64,000 bases of DNA from Blautia schinkii DSM 10518 (GCA_000702025.1 JNKJ01000015.1:62001-126000); one strand, 5' to 3'. Counted from the first letter of the stretch, positions 33,400 to 42,965 are shown. A program made the numbers and translations. The notes: generated by a model not told the origin, from the sequence alone.

Positions 33400-34590
33400 T
33401 TAATTATGGCTTTTAATGTCTTTGTGCACATTTTGAAGGCTGTACACGATTTCTCCGTCAATTATGGTGTAGAGTGTTTTTGTAAATATTTCCATGGGAT
33501 TCCCGGTAAATACCGCGATGTCCGCATCCTTCCCTTTTTCCAGACTGCCCACACGGTCGTCGACACGGCAGATTTTGGCAGGATTGATAGTCAGGGCTTT
33601 CAGTCCTGCTTCCATGGAAAGTCCTGCTTTTACGGCCAGACCTGCGCACAGAGGGAGGTATTGGATCAGGCTTACCGGATGGTCTGTTGTGAGTGCTACA
33701 TCTACGCCTGCCTCAGAAAGCACATGGGCAGTTTTGAAGCTCAAGTATTCCACTTCGATTTTAGAGCGGGCAGTGAGATCCGGGCCTACGATGGCAGGAA
33801 AGCCGGATTTTACAATTTCATCGCACACAAAATGGCCTTCTGTACAATGGTCAAGAGTGAGGTCTATGTCAAATTCTTTGGCAATACGGATAGCGGTGAG
33901 GATGTCATCAGCACGGTGTGCGTGGGTTTTCATGGGGATTTCTTTGTTCAGTACGGGAATCCAGGGTTCCAGCTCAAAGTCAGGCGGTGTGCTGGGGTCC
34001 TGTTCCCGGCTCTTTTTATACTGGACCGCGTGGAAAAGCTCTCTGCGGAGTATATAGGCAATGCCCATTCGTGTGGAGGGACAGATATTCTGATTTCCGT
34101 AATTATTTTTCGGATTTTCCCCGAAGGCGGCTTTCATTGCCGCGGGCTGCTTCACGACCATGTCATCGATACAGCGGCCGTGGGTTTTCATAAATACAAA
34201 TTGTCCGCCTACCACATTTGCGCTTCCGGGACCTGCCATGACAGAGGTAATGCCTGCCTGGATGGCGTCGTGAAAGGCCGGGTCCATGGGATTGACAGCA
34301 TCGATGGCGCGCAGTGCCGGAGTCACTGGGTTTGTCTGCTCGTTGCAGTCGTCACCGCTTATGCCATTTTTTTCTTCCGTGATGCCGATGTGTGCATGAG
34401 CCTCTATAATGCCGGGAAGGACCCATGCTCCGTGGACATTGAGCACATTCTCATTTCTCATTAGTTCCTTATTTTCTTTCAGCTCTGACATTCTTCCTGT
34501 CTGAGCAATTTTTTGGCCATCTGTAAGAACAAAACCATTTTCGATTACGGGACCGGCCATGGTATAAATTTTACCGTTTGTAATCAGCAT
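33400..34590 (-). CDS. Amidohydrolase, imidazolonepropionase-like
   Basis: A 396-residue metal-dependent hydrolase. Metal ligands are visible in EAHAHIG, in KTHAHRADD, in LDHCTEGH and in TTDHP. The C-terminal NPAKICRVDDRVGSLEKGKDADIAVFTGNP is the usual end of the family. Substrate unknown; relatives cleave cyclic amides. The start at 34590 has AAGGGAGATTTTTT before it; the frame to 34641 is not used. It reads towards the end of the previous operon (convergent). A 10-bp inverted repeat ACAGTGAATA/TATTCACTGT at 34620-34664 lies in its promoter region. Confidence 0.85.
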   Translation of the reverse strand: MLITNGKIYTMAGPVIENGFVLTDGQKIAQTGRMSELKENKELMRNENVLNVHGAWVLPGIIEAHAHIGITEEKNGISGDDCNEQTNPVTPALRAIDAVNPMDPAFHDAIQAGITSVMAGPGSANVVGGQFVFMKTHGRCIDDMVVKQPAAMKAAFGENPKNNYGNQNICPSTRMGIAYILRRELFHAVQYKKSREQDPSTPPDFELEPWIPVLNKEIPMKTHAHRADDILTAIRIAKEFDIDLTLDHCTEGHFVCDEIVKSGFPAIVGPDLTARSKIEVEYLSFKTAHVLSEAGVDVALTTDHPVSLIQYLPLCAGLAVKAGLSMEAGLKALTINPAKICRVDDRVGSLEKGKDADIAVFTGNPMEIFTKTLYTIIDGEIVYSLQNVHKDIKSHN

Positions 34591-34619
34591 AAAAAATCTC
34601 CCTTCGTATGAATACCAGT

Positions 34620-34664
34620 ACAGTGAATATTGAGTCAACATATCATGAGCTTACTATTCACTGT
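34620..34664 (-). promoter_or_regulatory. Inverted-repeat operator upstream of the amidohydrolase
   Basis: ACAGTGAATA (34620-34629) and TATTCACTGT (34655-34664) are perfect inverted copies 25 bases apart, flanking a minus-strand TTGACT. Spaced half-sites of this kind suit a looping or dimer-of-dimers regulator. No regulator gene is adjacent. Confidence 0.45.
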
Positions 34665-34667
34665 ATT

Positions 34668-34830
34668 AGAGCGTGTCTGAAAATTTATTCCGACAAGCTG
34701 CACGCCCCACTTTGCGGTATATTTGTCTCCAATTCAGTCAGCGTAGCCCGCTACGCCTCCCTCATCGGAGCCAAATCTCCCACAAATTGTGACGCACATC
34801 TTGCCGAAAGTAATTTTCAGACACACTCTA
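34668..34830. mobile_element. 163-bp MITE-like element
   Basis: Terminal inverted repeats TAGAGCGTGTCTGAAAATT (34668-34686) and AATTTTCAGACACACTCTA (34812-34830) match at 18 of 19 positions. The interior folds further (GCGTAG-CCCG-CTACGC in the middle) and codes for nothing. The ends begin and finish in TA, which would fit IS630/mariner-type insertion at TA. A reduced relative lies at 53662-53698. Confidence 0.75.
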
Positions 34831-34872
34831 GTATTTACGAAGAGAGAAATTCTCATACCTGTATATGTGTGC

Positions 34873-35445
34873 TTATCTTTTGTCTTTTTTTTCGATGCTT
34901 TGCTGTGTTTCCGCGTCAATCCTCGTGCGCAGATCCTCCAGGATTTCGGAACCTTTAAAAAGAGTTTTACCGTAATCAAGATTAAATTCATAATCAAAAT
35001 CAGCGGGATTTTGGCCTTGGTTGTGCTGAATGATGGTTTCGGCTTTATCAAGTGCTTTGACGAGACGTGCTTCTTCCGTTTCTCCTTTTTCGTATTCTTC
35101 CCAAAGCTCTGTGATTTGGGTGCGGAGAGGTTGGCCGAGGAGAGAGACAGCTCTTTGCACAGCCTCGGATTCCTCCTTATATTTTAGAACGGAATCGGGA
35201 AGCTCTGCAGCTGAGATATCTCCGTCATAAAGCTCTCCGATGTCATGCACCAGGGCCATGAGAAGCACTTTTTTTCCGTCCAGACAGGGAAACTCATTGA
35301 GCATCAGTCCTGCAAGCAGAGATAGACGCCAGGTGTGCTCAGCAGTGCTTTCGCGGTGGCCGTCGGAGGTCCAGGCTGTGCGTGTAACGTTTTTTAACTG
35401 TTCCATTTCTTTAATGAACCTTAGGTATTGGGAGCTGTCTTTCAT
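34873..35445 (-). CDS. HD-domain phosphohydrolase, YfbR/HDDC2-like
   Basis: A 190-residue HD protein with HD-fold metal ligands His36 (AEHTW), the His-Asp pair in LVHDIGE, and a later Asp in ALDKAET. Relatives are 5'-deoxynucleotidases. AGAGGGATTTATA precedes the ATG. It stands alone; the MITE separates it from the amidohydrolase gene downstream. Confidence 0.85.
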   Translation of the reverse strand: MKDSSQYLRFIKEMEQLKNVTRTAWTSDGHRESTAEHTWRLSLLAGLMLNEFPCLDGKKVLLMALVHDIGELYDGDISAAELPDSVLKYKEESEAVQRAVSLLGQPLRTQITELWEEYEKGETEEARLVKALDKAETIIQHNQGQNPADFDYEFNLDYGKTLFKGSEILEDLRTRIDAETQQSIEKKDKR

Positions 35446-35499
35446 TATAAATCCCTCTTTTCTTATACCGCCGTTCCCTATGGAGGATGGCAGGCTATA

Positions 35500-36342
35500 T
35501 CATAGTAAATTGTATTTTTCCATCATTTTCTTACGGTATTCTGTGTTTTCTAATTTGGGGATATCGTCTGTCAGTCCATCGTCCATCATTCTTTTTACAA
35601 GCTTGATTGTTTTCATGCTTCCCTGCGCTTCCCCGCGTTTTTCTCCACGTTTTTCTCCACGTTCTTCGGCCAATTCTTCACGTTCGTCTAATAATTCTCC
35701 AAATAACATATACTCCATCTCCTTATCTCTGTTTCTTTTGACCTCCCGTACTTTCTGGTGCAGCCGTTGGATGAAGAGGTCATCAGGGTACTTCCGGGCA
35801 CATTCGTCCGTGGAATTCTCCACATATTTGAGGAAATGTACCAGCTCTTTGGAAACCTCGTCATCGTTTTTCCCTTTTGTGTTTAAGTATATTTTACAGG
35901 TGCCGTCCCTGAGGGGAAGGTTTTCCTCGCGGCTGCGGTTTTCATAGATGTAGCGGTATTTGCCGCCGCAGAAAGGGTCAAAGGTACAGATAAATATCAC
36001 ATAATTGTCATATAAATCAATAAAATCCTGCCCTGCGGTCAAAGAGAGTGCATCCTCCAGGCTTTGGTGATAACGGCTGCGTTTAGGAAGCTTAAGGCGG
36101 TGTGCATTCTGCATTTCCGTATTGTATTTTGCCTGGGAATTCCAGGCTTTTACATCCAGGCGCAAAGCTCGTTTATGGGGATGGTAGTGCCGGTTCTCTT
36201 CTGTATGTACCTGCACCTTTGCCACATATTCCCCGGTGCAGAGCTCCAGCATGTCTCTGCATAGGTCCTGATCCTCCATCACAGTAGGAAACAGAAAAAA
36301 ATTGCTTAAATTCAAGTCTTTAAAATTTGTTTTATTACTCAT
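35500..36342 (-). CDS. Rpn-family recombination-promoting nuclease / PD-(D/E)XK transposase-like protein
   Basis: A 280-residue protein of the Rpn/PDDEXK_2 group. The N-terminal nuclease core includes the RLDVKAWNSQAKYNTEMQN stretch with the D...E-x-Q active-site pattern. The tail has the charged RGEKRGEKRGEAQG repeat common in these proteins. They promote RecA-independent recombination or defence in some hosts. Low-level repetition in the tail DNA (AACGTGGAGAAAAACG units) is visible. GGAGGTAAC precedes the ATG. Confidence 0.82.
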   Translation of the reverse strand: MSNKTNFKDLNLSNFFLFPTVMEDQDLCRDMLELCTGEYVAKVQVHTEENRHYHPHKRALRLDVKAWNSQAKYNTEMQNAHRLKLPKRSRYHQSLEDALSLTAGQDFIDLYDNYVIFICTFDPFCGGKYRYIYENRSREENLPLRDGTCKIYLNTKGKNDDEVSKELVHFLKYVENSTDECARKYPDDLFIQRLHQKVREVKRNRDKEMEYMLFGELLDEREELAEERGEKRGEKRGEAQGSMKTIKLVKRMMDDGLTDDIPKLENTEYRKKMMEKYNLL

Positions 36343-36881
36343 GTTACCTCCGTAAAGACGGACAGCAGCCCTGCCTTGGGCTTCCGCAGCAAGGCTTTTG
36401 TCCCAAGAATTTGTCTCACTACAGCCAGATACCGCAGTGGAAAAGCTTCGTCCAGGATATCTTAAAATCCGGACGCTATGGTAAGTGACGACAGAATCAC
36501 TTCTCTTTTGTATTTGATAAATAGAAACGTATAACGAACTGTTTATTACTCATTATCGGGTGTAGGTATTATGTCAGTAAATATGGTCAGCGAAGCTTCT
36601 ATTTATCGGGTGTATGCTGCGATTAGCAAAGTTTTATCTATAGAAATGTACTTGTTGCCGAAGCAGAATACGACGGCAGATTTGTATGGTGTACTTTTTT
36701 TATATTACCTTCCGGGTTCCGACCGACGGAGTCCGGAAGGTTTCTATGTATTTCTCTTTTGTTGGTTATATTTTAACAAATCTGCTGACGGATTACAAGA
36801 GAAATTAGCCCAAACTGGACGCAAGTTTCGACGGCATCTCTATATGAATTTGTTAGAATATGTCTATTCAAGTAGGCATAA
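36343..36881. other. 539-base region without a convincing gene
   Basis: Contains a strong hairpin ACCTTCCGG/CCGGAAGGT at 36707-36741 next to a T-run at 36694-36700, two copies of ATCGGGTGTA near 36557 and 36607, and short open frames on both strands that lack binding sites and overlap recQ. Possibly the remains of a deleted gene or mobile element. Confidence 0.4.
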
Positions 36882-38732
36882 TCAGGTCTTGTTTGTAACC
36901 TCCAGAAATCTTTCGCCGTATTTTGAATATTTATGTTCGCCTACTCCAGTGACCTGCAGCATCTCTTCTTTTGTTTTGGGCTTAAGGATGCACATATGGA
37001 CCAAAGTTTTGTCGGAAAAGACAATGTAGGGAGGTACTTTTTCTGCCCGGGCGATTTCTGTCCGTAAGGTGCGCAGACGCTGGAAAAGAGGTTCGTCGGC
37101 TTCGCTGAGTGCTCCGAGAGTTCCTGATTTGGCTGTGCGGTCTGATTTTTGCTTCTTTTCCGCCGCTTTCTGGGGCTGTTCCTTGGAGAGCTTCATGAGG
37201 AGCGGAGTATCTCCGGCGAGGATTTCCTCAGAAGCGGAAGTCAGCTTGACAATGGTATATTCATCGTTTGTCAGGGCAAGGTATCCTTTTATGAGGAGAT
37301 GATTAAAAATCTGCCTCAGACTGTGGATGGCCACATTGGAGCAGGCACCGTAGCAAGGATTCTCGTCCATGCGGTACTGGCGGATTTTGGCTGTGTTCGC
37401 ACCTCGGACAGTATCCAGGATTACTGTGATTCCGTAGCGCTGGCGGCACGTTTTCACACATTCCACTAACGTACGGGCCTCCTGTGTGACATCAGCCTCC
37501 TCGAATTTGGTGAGGCAGTTGGAGCAGTTGCCGCAGTAATTATCTCCGTATTCGCCGAAATACCGAAGAATATAATCCCGGAGACAGTCATGGGTAAAGC
37601 AGTAAAAGGTCATCTGGCGCAGCCGTTCCCTGTCGCGCTCCAGCACAAGCTGTCTTGTGATGGGGTCCAGTTCCTGATTGTCCTGGTTATGGTCGATGAA
37701 AAGCTGATTAGTGACCACATCCTGCCCTCCATAGAGAAGAATACAGTTGGCCGGCTCCCCGTCACGCCCTGCTCGGCCGGCTTCCTGATAATAGCTTTCC
37801 ATATTTTTGGGCATGTTGTAGTGGATCACATAGCGCACATCAGATTTGTCAATGCCCATGCCAAACGCATTGGTTGCAACCATGATGCGGGAGCGGTCGT
37901 AAATAAAATCATCCTGGTTATTCCTCCGCTCCGAATCGGAAAGCCCGGCGTGGTAACGGGTGACCTGATAGCCGTCCTTGGTAAGCTTTTCGCACACTTC
38001 CTCCACAAGCTTGCGCGTGAGACAGTAGATGATCCCGCTTTCATTCTCATGCAGGCTTACATAATTATTTACACATGCATATTTATCCTTGGGAGATTGT
38101 ACGGAAAAGAAAAGATTGCTTCTGTCAAAGCCTGTTGTGAGCACTGTGGGCTCCCGAAGCATCAGAATGTCGATGATATCGTCCCGAACCTCTTTGGTGG
38201 CCGTGGCGGTGAAAGCGCTGACCACCGGGCGTTTGGGCAGACGGTCTATGAATTCCACGATTTTCAGATAGCTGGGCCGGAAGTCTTGTCCCCACTGTGA
38301 AACGCAATGAGCTTCGTCCACAGCCACCATAGAGATATCCGCCCCTAAGGCAAAATCAAGAAATGATTCCGTCAGAAGCCGCTCCGGCGCCACGTAGATG
38401 ATGGGATAGCGGCCTGCCTTTGCAAAGGATAGTGCTTTATAGTACTGGTTTGTGGTGAGGGAGCTGTTAAGATACGCGGCAGAAATGCCGGCCTGGTTCA
38501 GACTGCTGACCTGATCCTTCATCAGTGAGATTAACGGTGAGATGACGAGAGTGATACCGTTCATCATCAGCCCCGGAATTTGATAGCACATAGATTTTCC
38601 GGCGCCTGTGGGCATGATGCCCAGCACATCCCTCCCCGACAGGATACTGTCAATCAGCTGCTCCTGTCCGTCCCGGAAGCTGTCGTAGCCAAAGTATTTC
38701 TTTAAGATTTCTTCTTTGCTTAAATTGAACAA
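36882..38732 (-). CDS. recQ: ATP-dependent DNA helicase RecQ
   Basis: A 616-residue 3'-5' helicase: motif [13 protein letters not shown] box ([11 protein letters not shown]), motif III TATAT, motif [12 protein letters not shown], zinc-binding cysteines ([11 protein letters not shown] ... CGNCSNC), winged helix and a C-terminal HRDC domain. The start is TTG at 38732, preceded by AGAGG at good spacing; it gives the normal [16 protein letters not shown] start. RecQ acts in recombination and fork repair. It lies directly downstream of the putative defence cassette, with 66 bases between. Confidence 0.96.
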   Translation of the reverse strand: MFNLSKEEILKKYFGYDSFRDGQEQLIDSILSGRDVLGIMPTGAGKSMCYQIPGLMMNGITLVISPLISLMKDQVSSLNQAGISAAYLNSSLTTNQYYKALSFAKAGRYPIIYVAPERLLTESFLDFALGADISMVAVDEAHCVSQWGQDFRPSYLKIVEFIDRLPKRPVVSAFTATATKEVRDDIIDILMLREPTVLTTGFDRSNLFFSVQSPKDKYACVNNYVSLHENESGIIYCLTRKLVEEVCEKLTKDGYQVTRYHAGLSDSERRNNQDDFIYDRSRIMVATNAFGMGIDKSDVRYVIHYNMPKNMESYYQEAGRAGRDGEPANCILLYGGQDVVTNQLFIDHNQDNQELDPITRQLVLERDRERLRQMTFYCFTHDCLRDYILRYFGEYGDNYCGNCSNCLTKFEEADVTQEARTLVECVKTCRQRYGITVILDTVRGANTAKIRQYRMDENPCYGACSNVAIHSLRQIFNHLLIKGYLALTNDEYTIVKLTSASEEILAGDTPLLMKLSKEQPQKAAEKKQKSDRTAKSGTLGALSEADEPLFQRLRTLRTEIARAEKVPPYIVFSDKTLVHMCILKPKTKEEMLQVTGVGEHKYSKYGERFLEVTNKT

Positions 38733-38798
38733 ATTTATACCTCTCTTTAAAAATAATCTATATGTACTTAGGGTTTATTTGATTTCATATACATATTG

Positions 38799-39536
38799 TC
38801 ATGCAAATTCCCTGACTAGTTGGCGTTTGATATCGTCTCCCAGATCATCAATCCTATATCCATGGTAATCTATATCTCTTTCATTTTGAAAAGCATAATA
38901 GTAACCATTTTTCTTGGCATACAGTCGCCCCTTGATTTCAACCGCTTTATTCAACAATTCCTGTGCCTCTTCATCATGCAGATCCATTCTGCTTCCAATT
39001 CTTCCTTTTCCATATGGATTTTCTCTGTCGAATTTATGTTTGGCGTTGTTTGCAATATACCTCCTAAGGCCCAATTCCTTCCTATAATGATTTATATGCT
39101 CCATTTTAGAAAGATTTCTCAGACTGATCTCTGCTCCGGCAACAATACCTCTTACGACCGGCATTTCAAATAATGTGTTTGATAACAGGCTTATCAATAT
39201 ATTATCTATTGCATATGCACATACGGATGATTCCTTTTCACCAATTTTGCAAGGTTTCCCCTGTTCTGAATGATAGGTTCCCTGATTTGTGAGCAGACCA
39301 AGCAGAAACGTCCGCTCTTCTCTTGTTTGAAAATCTTGCAGCAGCTGGATCAGCTTAAAACCAGGGCTTATTTCCTTTTGTGTATCAATGACTCCTGTTT
39401 TTATTTCGTGAACATTAGTCATTTCTTCCTTTTTTATTCGTTTACAGATATCAAGAAATTTGTGAACATATTCTATTGCCAGTTTCTTTGTAGTAAATGG
39501 GTATTGAAACGAAATATCATTGATTACAGCTATCAT
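38799..39536 (-). CDS. Unknown third protein of the DUF262/DUF3696 cassette
   Basis: A 245-residue protein I do not recognise. It is soluble, with a helical N-terminal part and a C-terminal part rich in aromatic and charged residues (IGSRMDLHDEEAQELLNKAV, RLYAKKNGYYYAF, YHGYRIDDLGDDIKRQL). The YAF...YHGYRI ending is reminiscent of small nuclease or toxin domains, but no catalytic set can be assigned. The ATG at 39536 follows AAGGCAGGTG; a GTG at 39545 is an alternative. It begins 14 bases after the ATPase gene and is clearly in the same unit. In this setting it may be the effector. Confidence 0.7.
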   Translation of the reverse strand: MIAVINDISFQYPFTTKKLAIEYVHKFLDICKRIKKEEMTNVHEIKTGVIDTQKEISPGFKLIQLLQDFQTREERTFLLGLLTNQGTYHSEQGKPCKIGEKESSVCAYAIDNILISLLSNTLFEMPVVRGIVAGAEISLRNLSKMEHINHYRKELGLRRYIANNAKHKFDRENPYGKGRIGSRMDLHDEEAQELLNKAVEIKGRLYAKKNGYYYAFQNERDIDYHGYRIDDLGDDIKRQLVREFA

Positions 39537-39550
39537 TTTTGTCACCTGCC

Positions 39551-40642
39551 TTACAGTAACTCTAAAAGCGCATTATCCCATTCATCAAAAAATCCTTCCG
39601 GCCACTTGTCTAATCGGCCATTTTCATCCAATGTCGGACATACCACTTTGTGCCTATAGGAATCATTTGTATCTTTGTAAAAATAGAAAAATCGGGTATT
39701 TTCCGGGTCGAGTCTTCTTTTTTTGACGGCAACACGAATTCCATTCATTACATGGTCACTGTGAGTTTCAAGAATAACCTGAACGCCTCCGGCTCCAACA
39801 GCCGCCAATAATTCACCTAGCATTCGTTGGCCTTTTGGGTGAATATGTGCTTCTGGATTTTCAAGCAAAATAATATCTCCTGGCTTTGCAGAGGTCAGGG
39901 CGATCACTACGGGAAGAACATAGGTAATACCAAATCCAACATTAACACTTTTATACGAATTCGTTTTATCTCTTCCCTCAATATATTCATATTTTAATTC
40001 TGCTGTTCTGGAAGATGTATTAACAGTGATCACTGGTGAAACACCCGGTGAGATTAAATCCATCCATGCTTTCACCTGATCGGCGATTGTCTTTTTACTG
40101 CCGAGCAGAACGGAACGATTTGCCACATCATCTCCACCATGCAATTTTAAATATTGAATGGAAAACTCTCCATTTTTTGCGAAATATCTCTCAGAAACTT
40201 CTTTTTCATTTTCAATATGATAAAGAAATTGTGGCTCAATTCGATAGGCCGACAGGTAGTATAAATGATTTTCCCATGCCGAATCTCCACTTTTGTCTAT
40301 ATTTCCAACCCTGCTTTTTAAAGGTAAAACATCTGCTTCCGGTTGATACCCGAAAAGGTACTGTTCTGTTGTATTTTCAGTCCCAATACTAATACCAATT
40401 TCGTCCTTCTCTGCTTTTTCAAACAAAATATCCTGACCAACGCCAAGATTCACAAATTTACCTTTTAACGACAGTGCCTGTTCCGACATAATACTGTGTT
40501 GGGATTGTCCTAAAAGCAGAATACCCTGCATGACTGTTGACTTGCCCATTCCATTCAGGCCCGTTAAGACATTCAAGGCAGAAAAATCCAATTTGATTTT
40601 ATCAAAGCACTTAAAATTTTGAAGAGTTAATTCTTTAAGCAT
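39551..40642 (-). CDS. AAA ATPase with C-terminal DUF3696
   Basis: A 363-residue SMC/ABC-like ATPase of the kind found in phage-defence loci. Walker A GLNGMGKST (28-36), a signature-like NVGFGITYVLP, Walker B DIILLENPEAHIHP, and a His-switch ETHSDHV. The ending GRLDKWPEGFFDEWDNALLELL region is the DUF3696 hallmark. AAAGGAGTTTTT precedes the ATG at 40642, which overlaps the end of the DUF262 gene by 16 bases. It likely forms a complex with its neighbours and senses infection or DNA damage; this is inference. Confidence 0.88.
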   Translation of the reverse strand: MLKELTLQNFKCFDKIKLDFSALNVLTGLNGMGKSTVMQGILLLGQSQHSIMSEQALSLKGKFVNLGVGQDILFEKAEKDEIGISIGTENTTEQYLFGYQPEADVLPLKSRVGNIDKSGDSAWENHLYYLSAYRIEPQFLYHIENEKEVSERYFAKNGEFSIQYLKLHGGDDVANRSVLLGSKKTIADQVKAWMDLISPGVSPVITVNTSSRTAELKYEYIEGRDKTNSYKSVNVGFGITYVLPVVIALTSAKPGDIILLENPEAHIHPKGQRMLGELLAAVGAGGVQVILETHSDHVMNGIRVAVKKRRLDPENTRFFYFYKDTNDSYRHKVVCPTLDENGRLDKWPEGFFDEWDNALLELL

Positions 40643-41922
40643 AAAAACTCCTTTACAAATTTTTGACATGTTTCAACTCGTTTTATTAGAGAATACTGGT
40701 CACCTGATTTTAGCGCGGTTGAGAACTCAGTGCTCGCAAGAAGTTCTCCAAATCCCGCCATAAATTTATCTTTATGTTCCTTTATTTTATCTAACTGTTT
40801 ATGATCCAATTCACTGAAACATATTGCCCATATTTCAAAAATCGCTTTATTGATTGGTCCTCTCCGAAAATCTTTGTTGTATTTTCTAAAGGCATATTTT
40901 CCAAATATGTCTTTACATGCGTTCATTATACGTACAAACCGTTCGGTAACACGTGCGATATCTTCGTCGTTAAAATTATTGGCCTTTTTTAATCCTTTTA
41001 TAAGGAAGTTATCAATATTTCCTTTATATTCTTTTTTGTAATCCAGCTCTGTAAAAGAAAGAAAACGCAGCGCATATTCGCGATCCAGCATTCGTTCCGA
41101 TTTTACCGCAAACTGGGTGGCATCCAGGAACTCAGTTCGTGTTGCCAGCTCTTTGATCAAATCAGTTCCTTTTCCAGAGTAAAGAGCTTGTCTGATTTCC
41201 TGATCGTTTAATTGAATTCCCCCTGTATTAATCCTTTGGAAAATATTAAAGACAACCTCATCCGGAGTTCCCTGTGTAACAGTATATGCTACTATTGATG
41301 ACTCCTTGATTCTTCTTATATATTGCCTTGGTAAATCATCAAAAGTTTTTCCATTAAAATCTGTGAGATACTGCATACCTTTAAAATGGTTCTTTTTCCT
41401 TGATCCATCTTCCAGTCTATTGCCCACCAGATAGTTTTGAAAAGCGGTAAGACGTTGTAATCCATCGATTACAATCCACTCATCTTCTTTTGATGCATCG
41501 AAATAAAATGCCGGAAGTGGTATTTTTAACATTAACGATTCAATTAACTGGCTCTGTTTTTCTTCATTCCAGAGTCCACCATGTCTCTGAAATGCCGGGG
41601 TCAAATCAAATTCTCTATTTTCTAGCCGATCCATGATATTTGAAATGTTGGTCGGAGCCTGGGTGATGTTTACGTCAGAAGGAATAAATTTATCAGGTTC
41701 ATCCAAATCTGCTTTATACCCTTCGTCCATATCCAAAGGAAGAATCTTTATCCCTTGTTCCTGTAATTGATAAATGACCATATTCAGCAGCTCTTCATCA
41801 ATCCCTGTTTTCTTATTCTTAATAATATCCTGAACAATGAATAAACTAATCTCGTTATCATTTGTTTTAGCAAAATTTTTAATTTCTTCTATGCGATCTG
41901 ATATATCTGGTAAATTCGTCAT
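40627..41922 (-). CDS. DUF262 (ParB/GmrS-like) protein with a sigma-1.1-like N-terminus
   Basis: A 431-residue protein. Residues 1-62 (ISLFIVQDIIKNKKTGIDEE ... LQEQGIKILPLD) resemble the small sigma-70 region 1.1-like helical domain. DUF262 follows, with FQRHGGLWNEEKQSQLIESL and the DGLQR motif at 153-157 (the DGQQR signature with Leu for Gln). DUF262 proteins include the GmrS NTPase/nuclease half of type IV restriction systems. AAAAGGATA is next to the ATG at 41922; the start could also be 41949. First gene of the three-gene unit, whose DNA is noticeably more AT-rich than its neighbours. Confidence 0.85.
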   Translation of the reverse strand: MTNLPDISDRIEEIKNFAKTNDNEISLFIVQDIIKNKKTGIDEELLNMVIYQLQEQGIKILPLDMDEGYKADLDEPDKFIPSDVNITQAPTNISNIMDRLENREFDLTPAFQRHGGLWNEEKQSQLIESLMLKIPLPAFYFDASKEDEWIVIDGLQRLTAFQNYLVGNRLEDGSRKKNHFKGMQYLTDFNGKTFDDLPRQYIRRIKESSIVAYTVTQGTPDEVVFNIFQRINTGGIQLNDQEIRQALYSGKGTDLIKELATRTEFLDATQFAVKSERMLDREYALRFLSFTELDYKKEYKGNIDNFLIKGLKKANNFNDEDIARVTERFVRIMNACKDIFGKYAFRKYNKDFRRGPINKAIFEIWAICFSELDHKQLDKIKEHKDKFMAGFGELLASTEFSTALKSGDQYSLIKRVETCQKFVKEFLCLKN

Positions 41923-42050
41923 TATCCTTTTGCACCCTGCTTTCCACATAAAAAGTTTTTTATTCAGAAGTTATCAATACAGAAAGATTAATCTGATAAT
42001 TAGTTTAACATGAATTCTCCATCCCAACAACCGGGAATCGTATAGAAAGA

Positions 42051-42078
42051 TTGTTATTATTGAGAAATATGGTATGAT
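42051..42078 (+). promoter_or_regulatory. Promoter of the EFR1 ferredoxin gene
   Basis: TTGTTA (42051-42056), 16-base spacer and TATGAT (42073-42078). The ATG at 42074 lies within the -10 and cannot start the protein. Confidence 0.6.
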
Positions 42079-42124
42079 GGATTCATATCGAAAACTACAT
42101 ATTATGGAAAAGAGGTATCAGGAT

Positions 42125-42937
42125 ATGAAGGTCAATTGTTTGTATTTCAGCCCCACAGGTGGGACGAAGAGAGTGATGGATTTTATGGCTGAGGAATTGC
42201 CGGTGGACTGCTGGGTGGATTTGTCGGTGAGAGACTTCGATTACAGTCAGTTCAGTTTTGATGAAAAGGATGTGTGTCTGATCGCGGTGCCTTCGTATGG
42301 CGGGCGGGTGCCGGGGATTGTATTGGAGCGGCTTAGGAGTATGCAGGTTCGTGGGGCCAGGGCTGTGCTGGTGGCAGTGTATGGAAACAGGCATTATGAT
42401 GATACGCTTCTGGAGCTTAGAAATGAGGCCGTGAGTAGCGGTTTTGTGGTGCGTGCGGCGGTCGCGGCGCTGGCGGAGCACTCGATTGTGCGTCAATATG
42501 CCGCAGGAAGGCCGGATGAAGAGGACAGGAAGCAATTGCATGAGTTAGCGCGGAAAATAAAGAGTTCGCTGGAAGCAGAAGGGGAGTGTGCCCAGGTGAG
42601 CGGAGCGGATTCCGAGGAAGAGGATGAGCGTGAGCCTCTGATTCCAGGGAATATGCCGTACAGGGAATACCATGGTGTTCCTGTTAAGCCAAAGGCAGGC
42701 AAGGCTTGTAATAAATGTGGCAAATGTGCGCAGCTTTGCCCGGTAGGTGCGATTCCTAAAGACGAACCGGGCTCTGTGGAGGAAGAGAAGTGCATTTCCT
42801 GTATGCGCTGTGTTTCCGTATGCCCGCAGCATGCCAGAAAAGTAAACCCCATTATCATAATGGCAACCGCAAAGAAGCTTAAAAATGTGTGCAGTGAGAG
42901 AAAAGAGAATGAGCTTTTTATAGGCTCTCAACAATAA
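42125..42937 (+). CDS. EFR1-family flavodoxin-ferredoxin protein
   Basis: A 270-residue fusion of a flavodoxin-like domain (FMN loop YFSPTGGTKRV at 6-16) and a two-cluster ferredoxin (CNKCGKCAQLCPVGAI and CISCMRCVSVCPQHA). Such proteins are common in clostridia as electron carriers of unknown partner. An acidic linker (about 155-178) joins the domains. The start is placed at 42125, after AGAGGTATCAGGAT; 42104 is an alternative. It is transcribed alone, divergently from the DUF262 cassette. Confidence 0.88.
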   Translation: MKVNCLYFSPTGGTKRVMDFMAEELPVDCWVDLSVRDFDYSQFSFDEKDVCLIAVPSYGGRVPGIVLERLRSMQVRGARAVLVAVYGNRHYDDTLLELRNEAVSSGFVVRAAVAALAEHSIVRQYAAGRPDEEDRKQLHELARKIKSSLEAEGECAQVSGADSEEEDEREPLIPGNMPYREYHGVPVKPKAGKACNKCGKCAQLCPVGAIPKDEPGSVEEEKCISCMRCVSVCPQHARKVNPIIIMATAKKLKNVCSERKENELFIGSQQ

Positions 42938-42965
42938 CATAATTGCATTATAGCAGGTAACCTCC

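Noticed and set aside
34608-34958. 116-residue plus-strand frame across the MITE
   Set aside because: It runs through an inverted-repeat element and antisense to the HD gene, with no binding site or family match.
36571-37029. 152-residue plus-strand frame opposite the end of recQ
   Set aside because: No binding site, no recognisable domain, and half of it is antisense to recQ.
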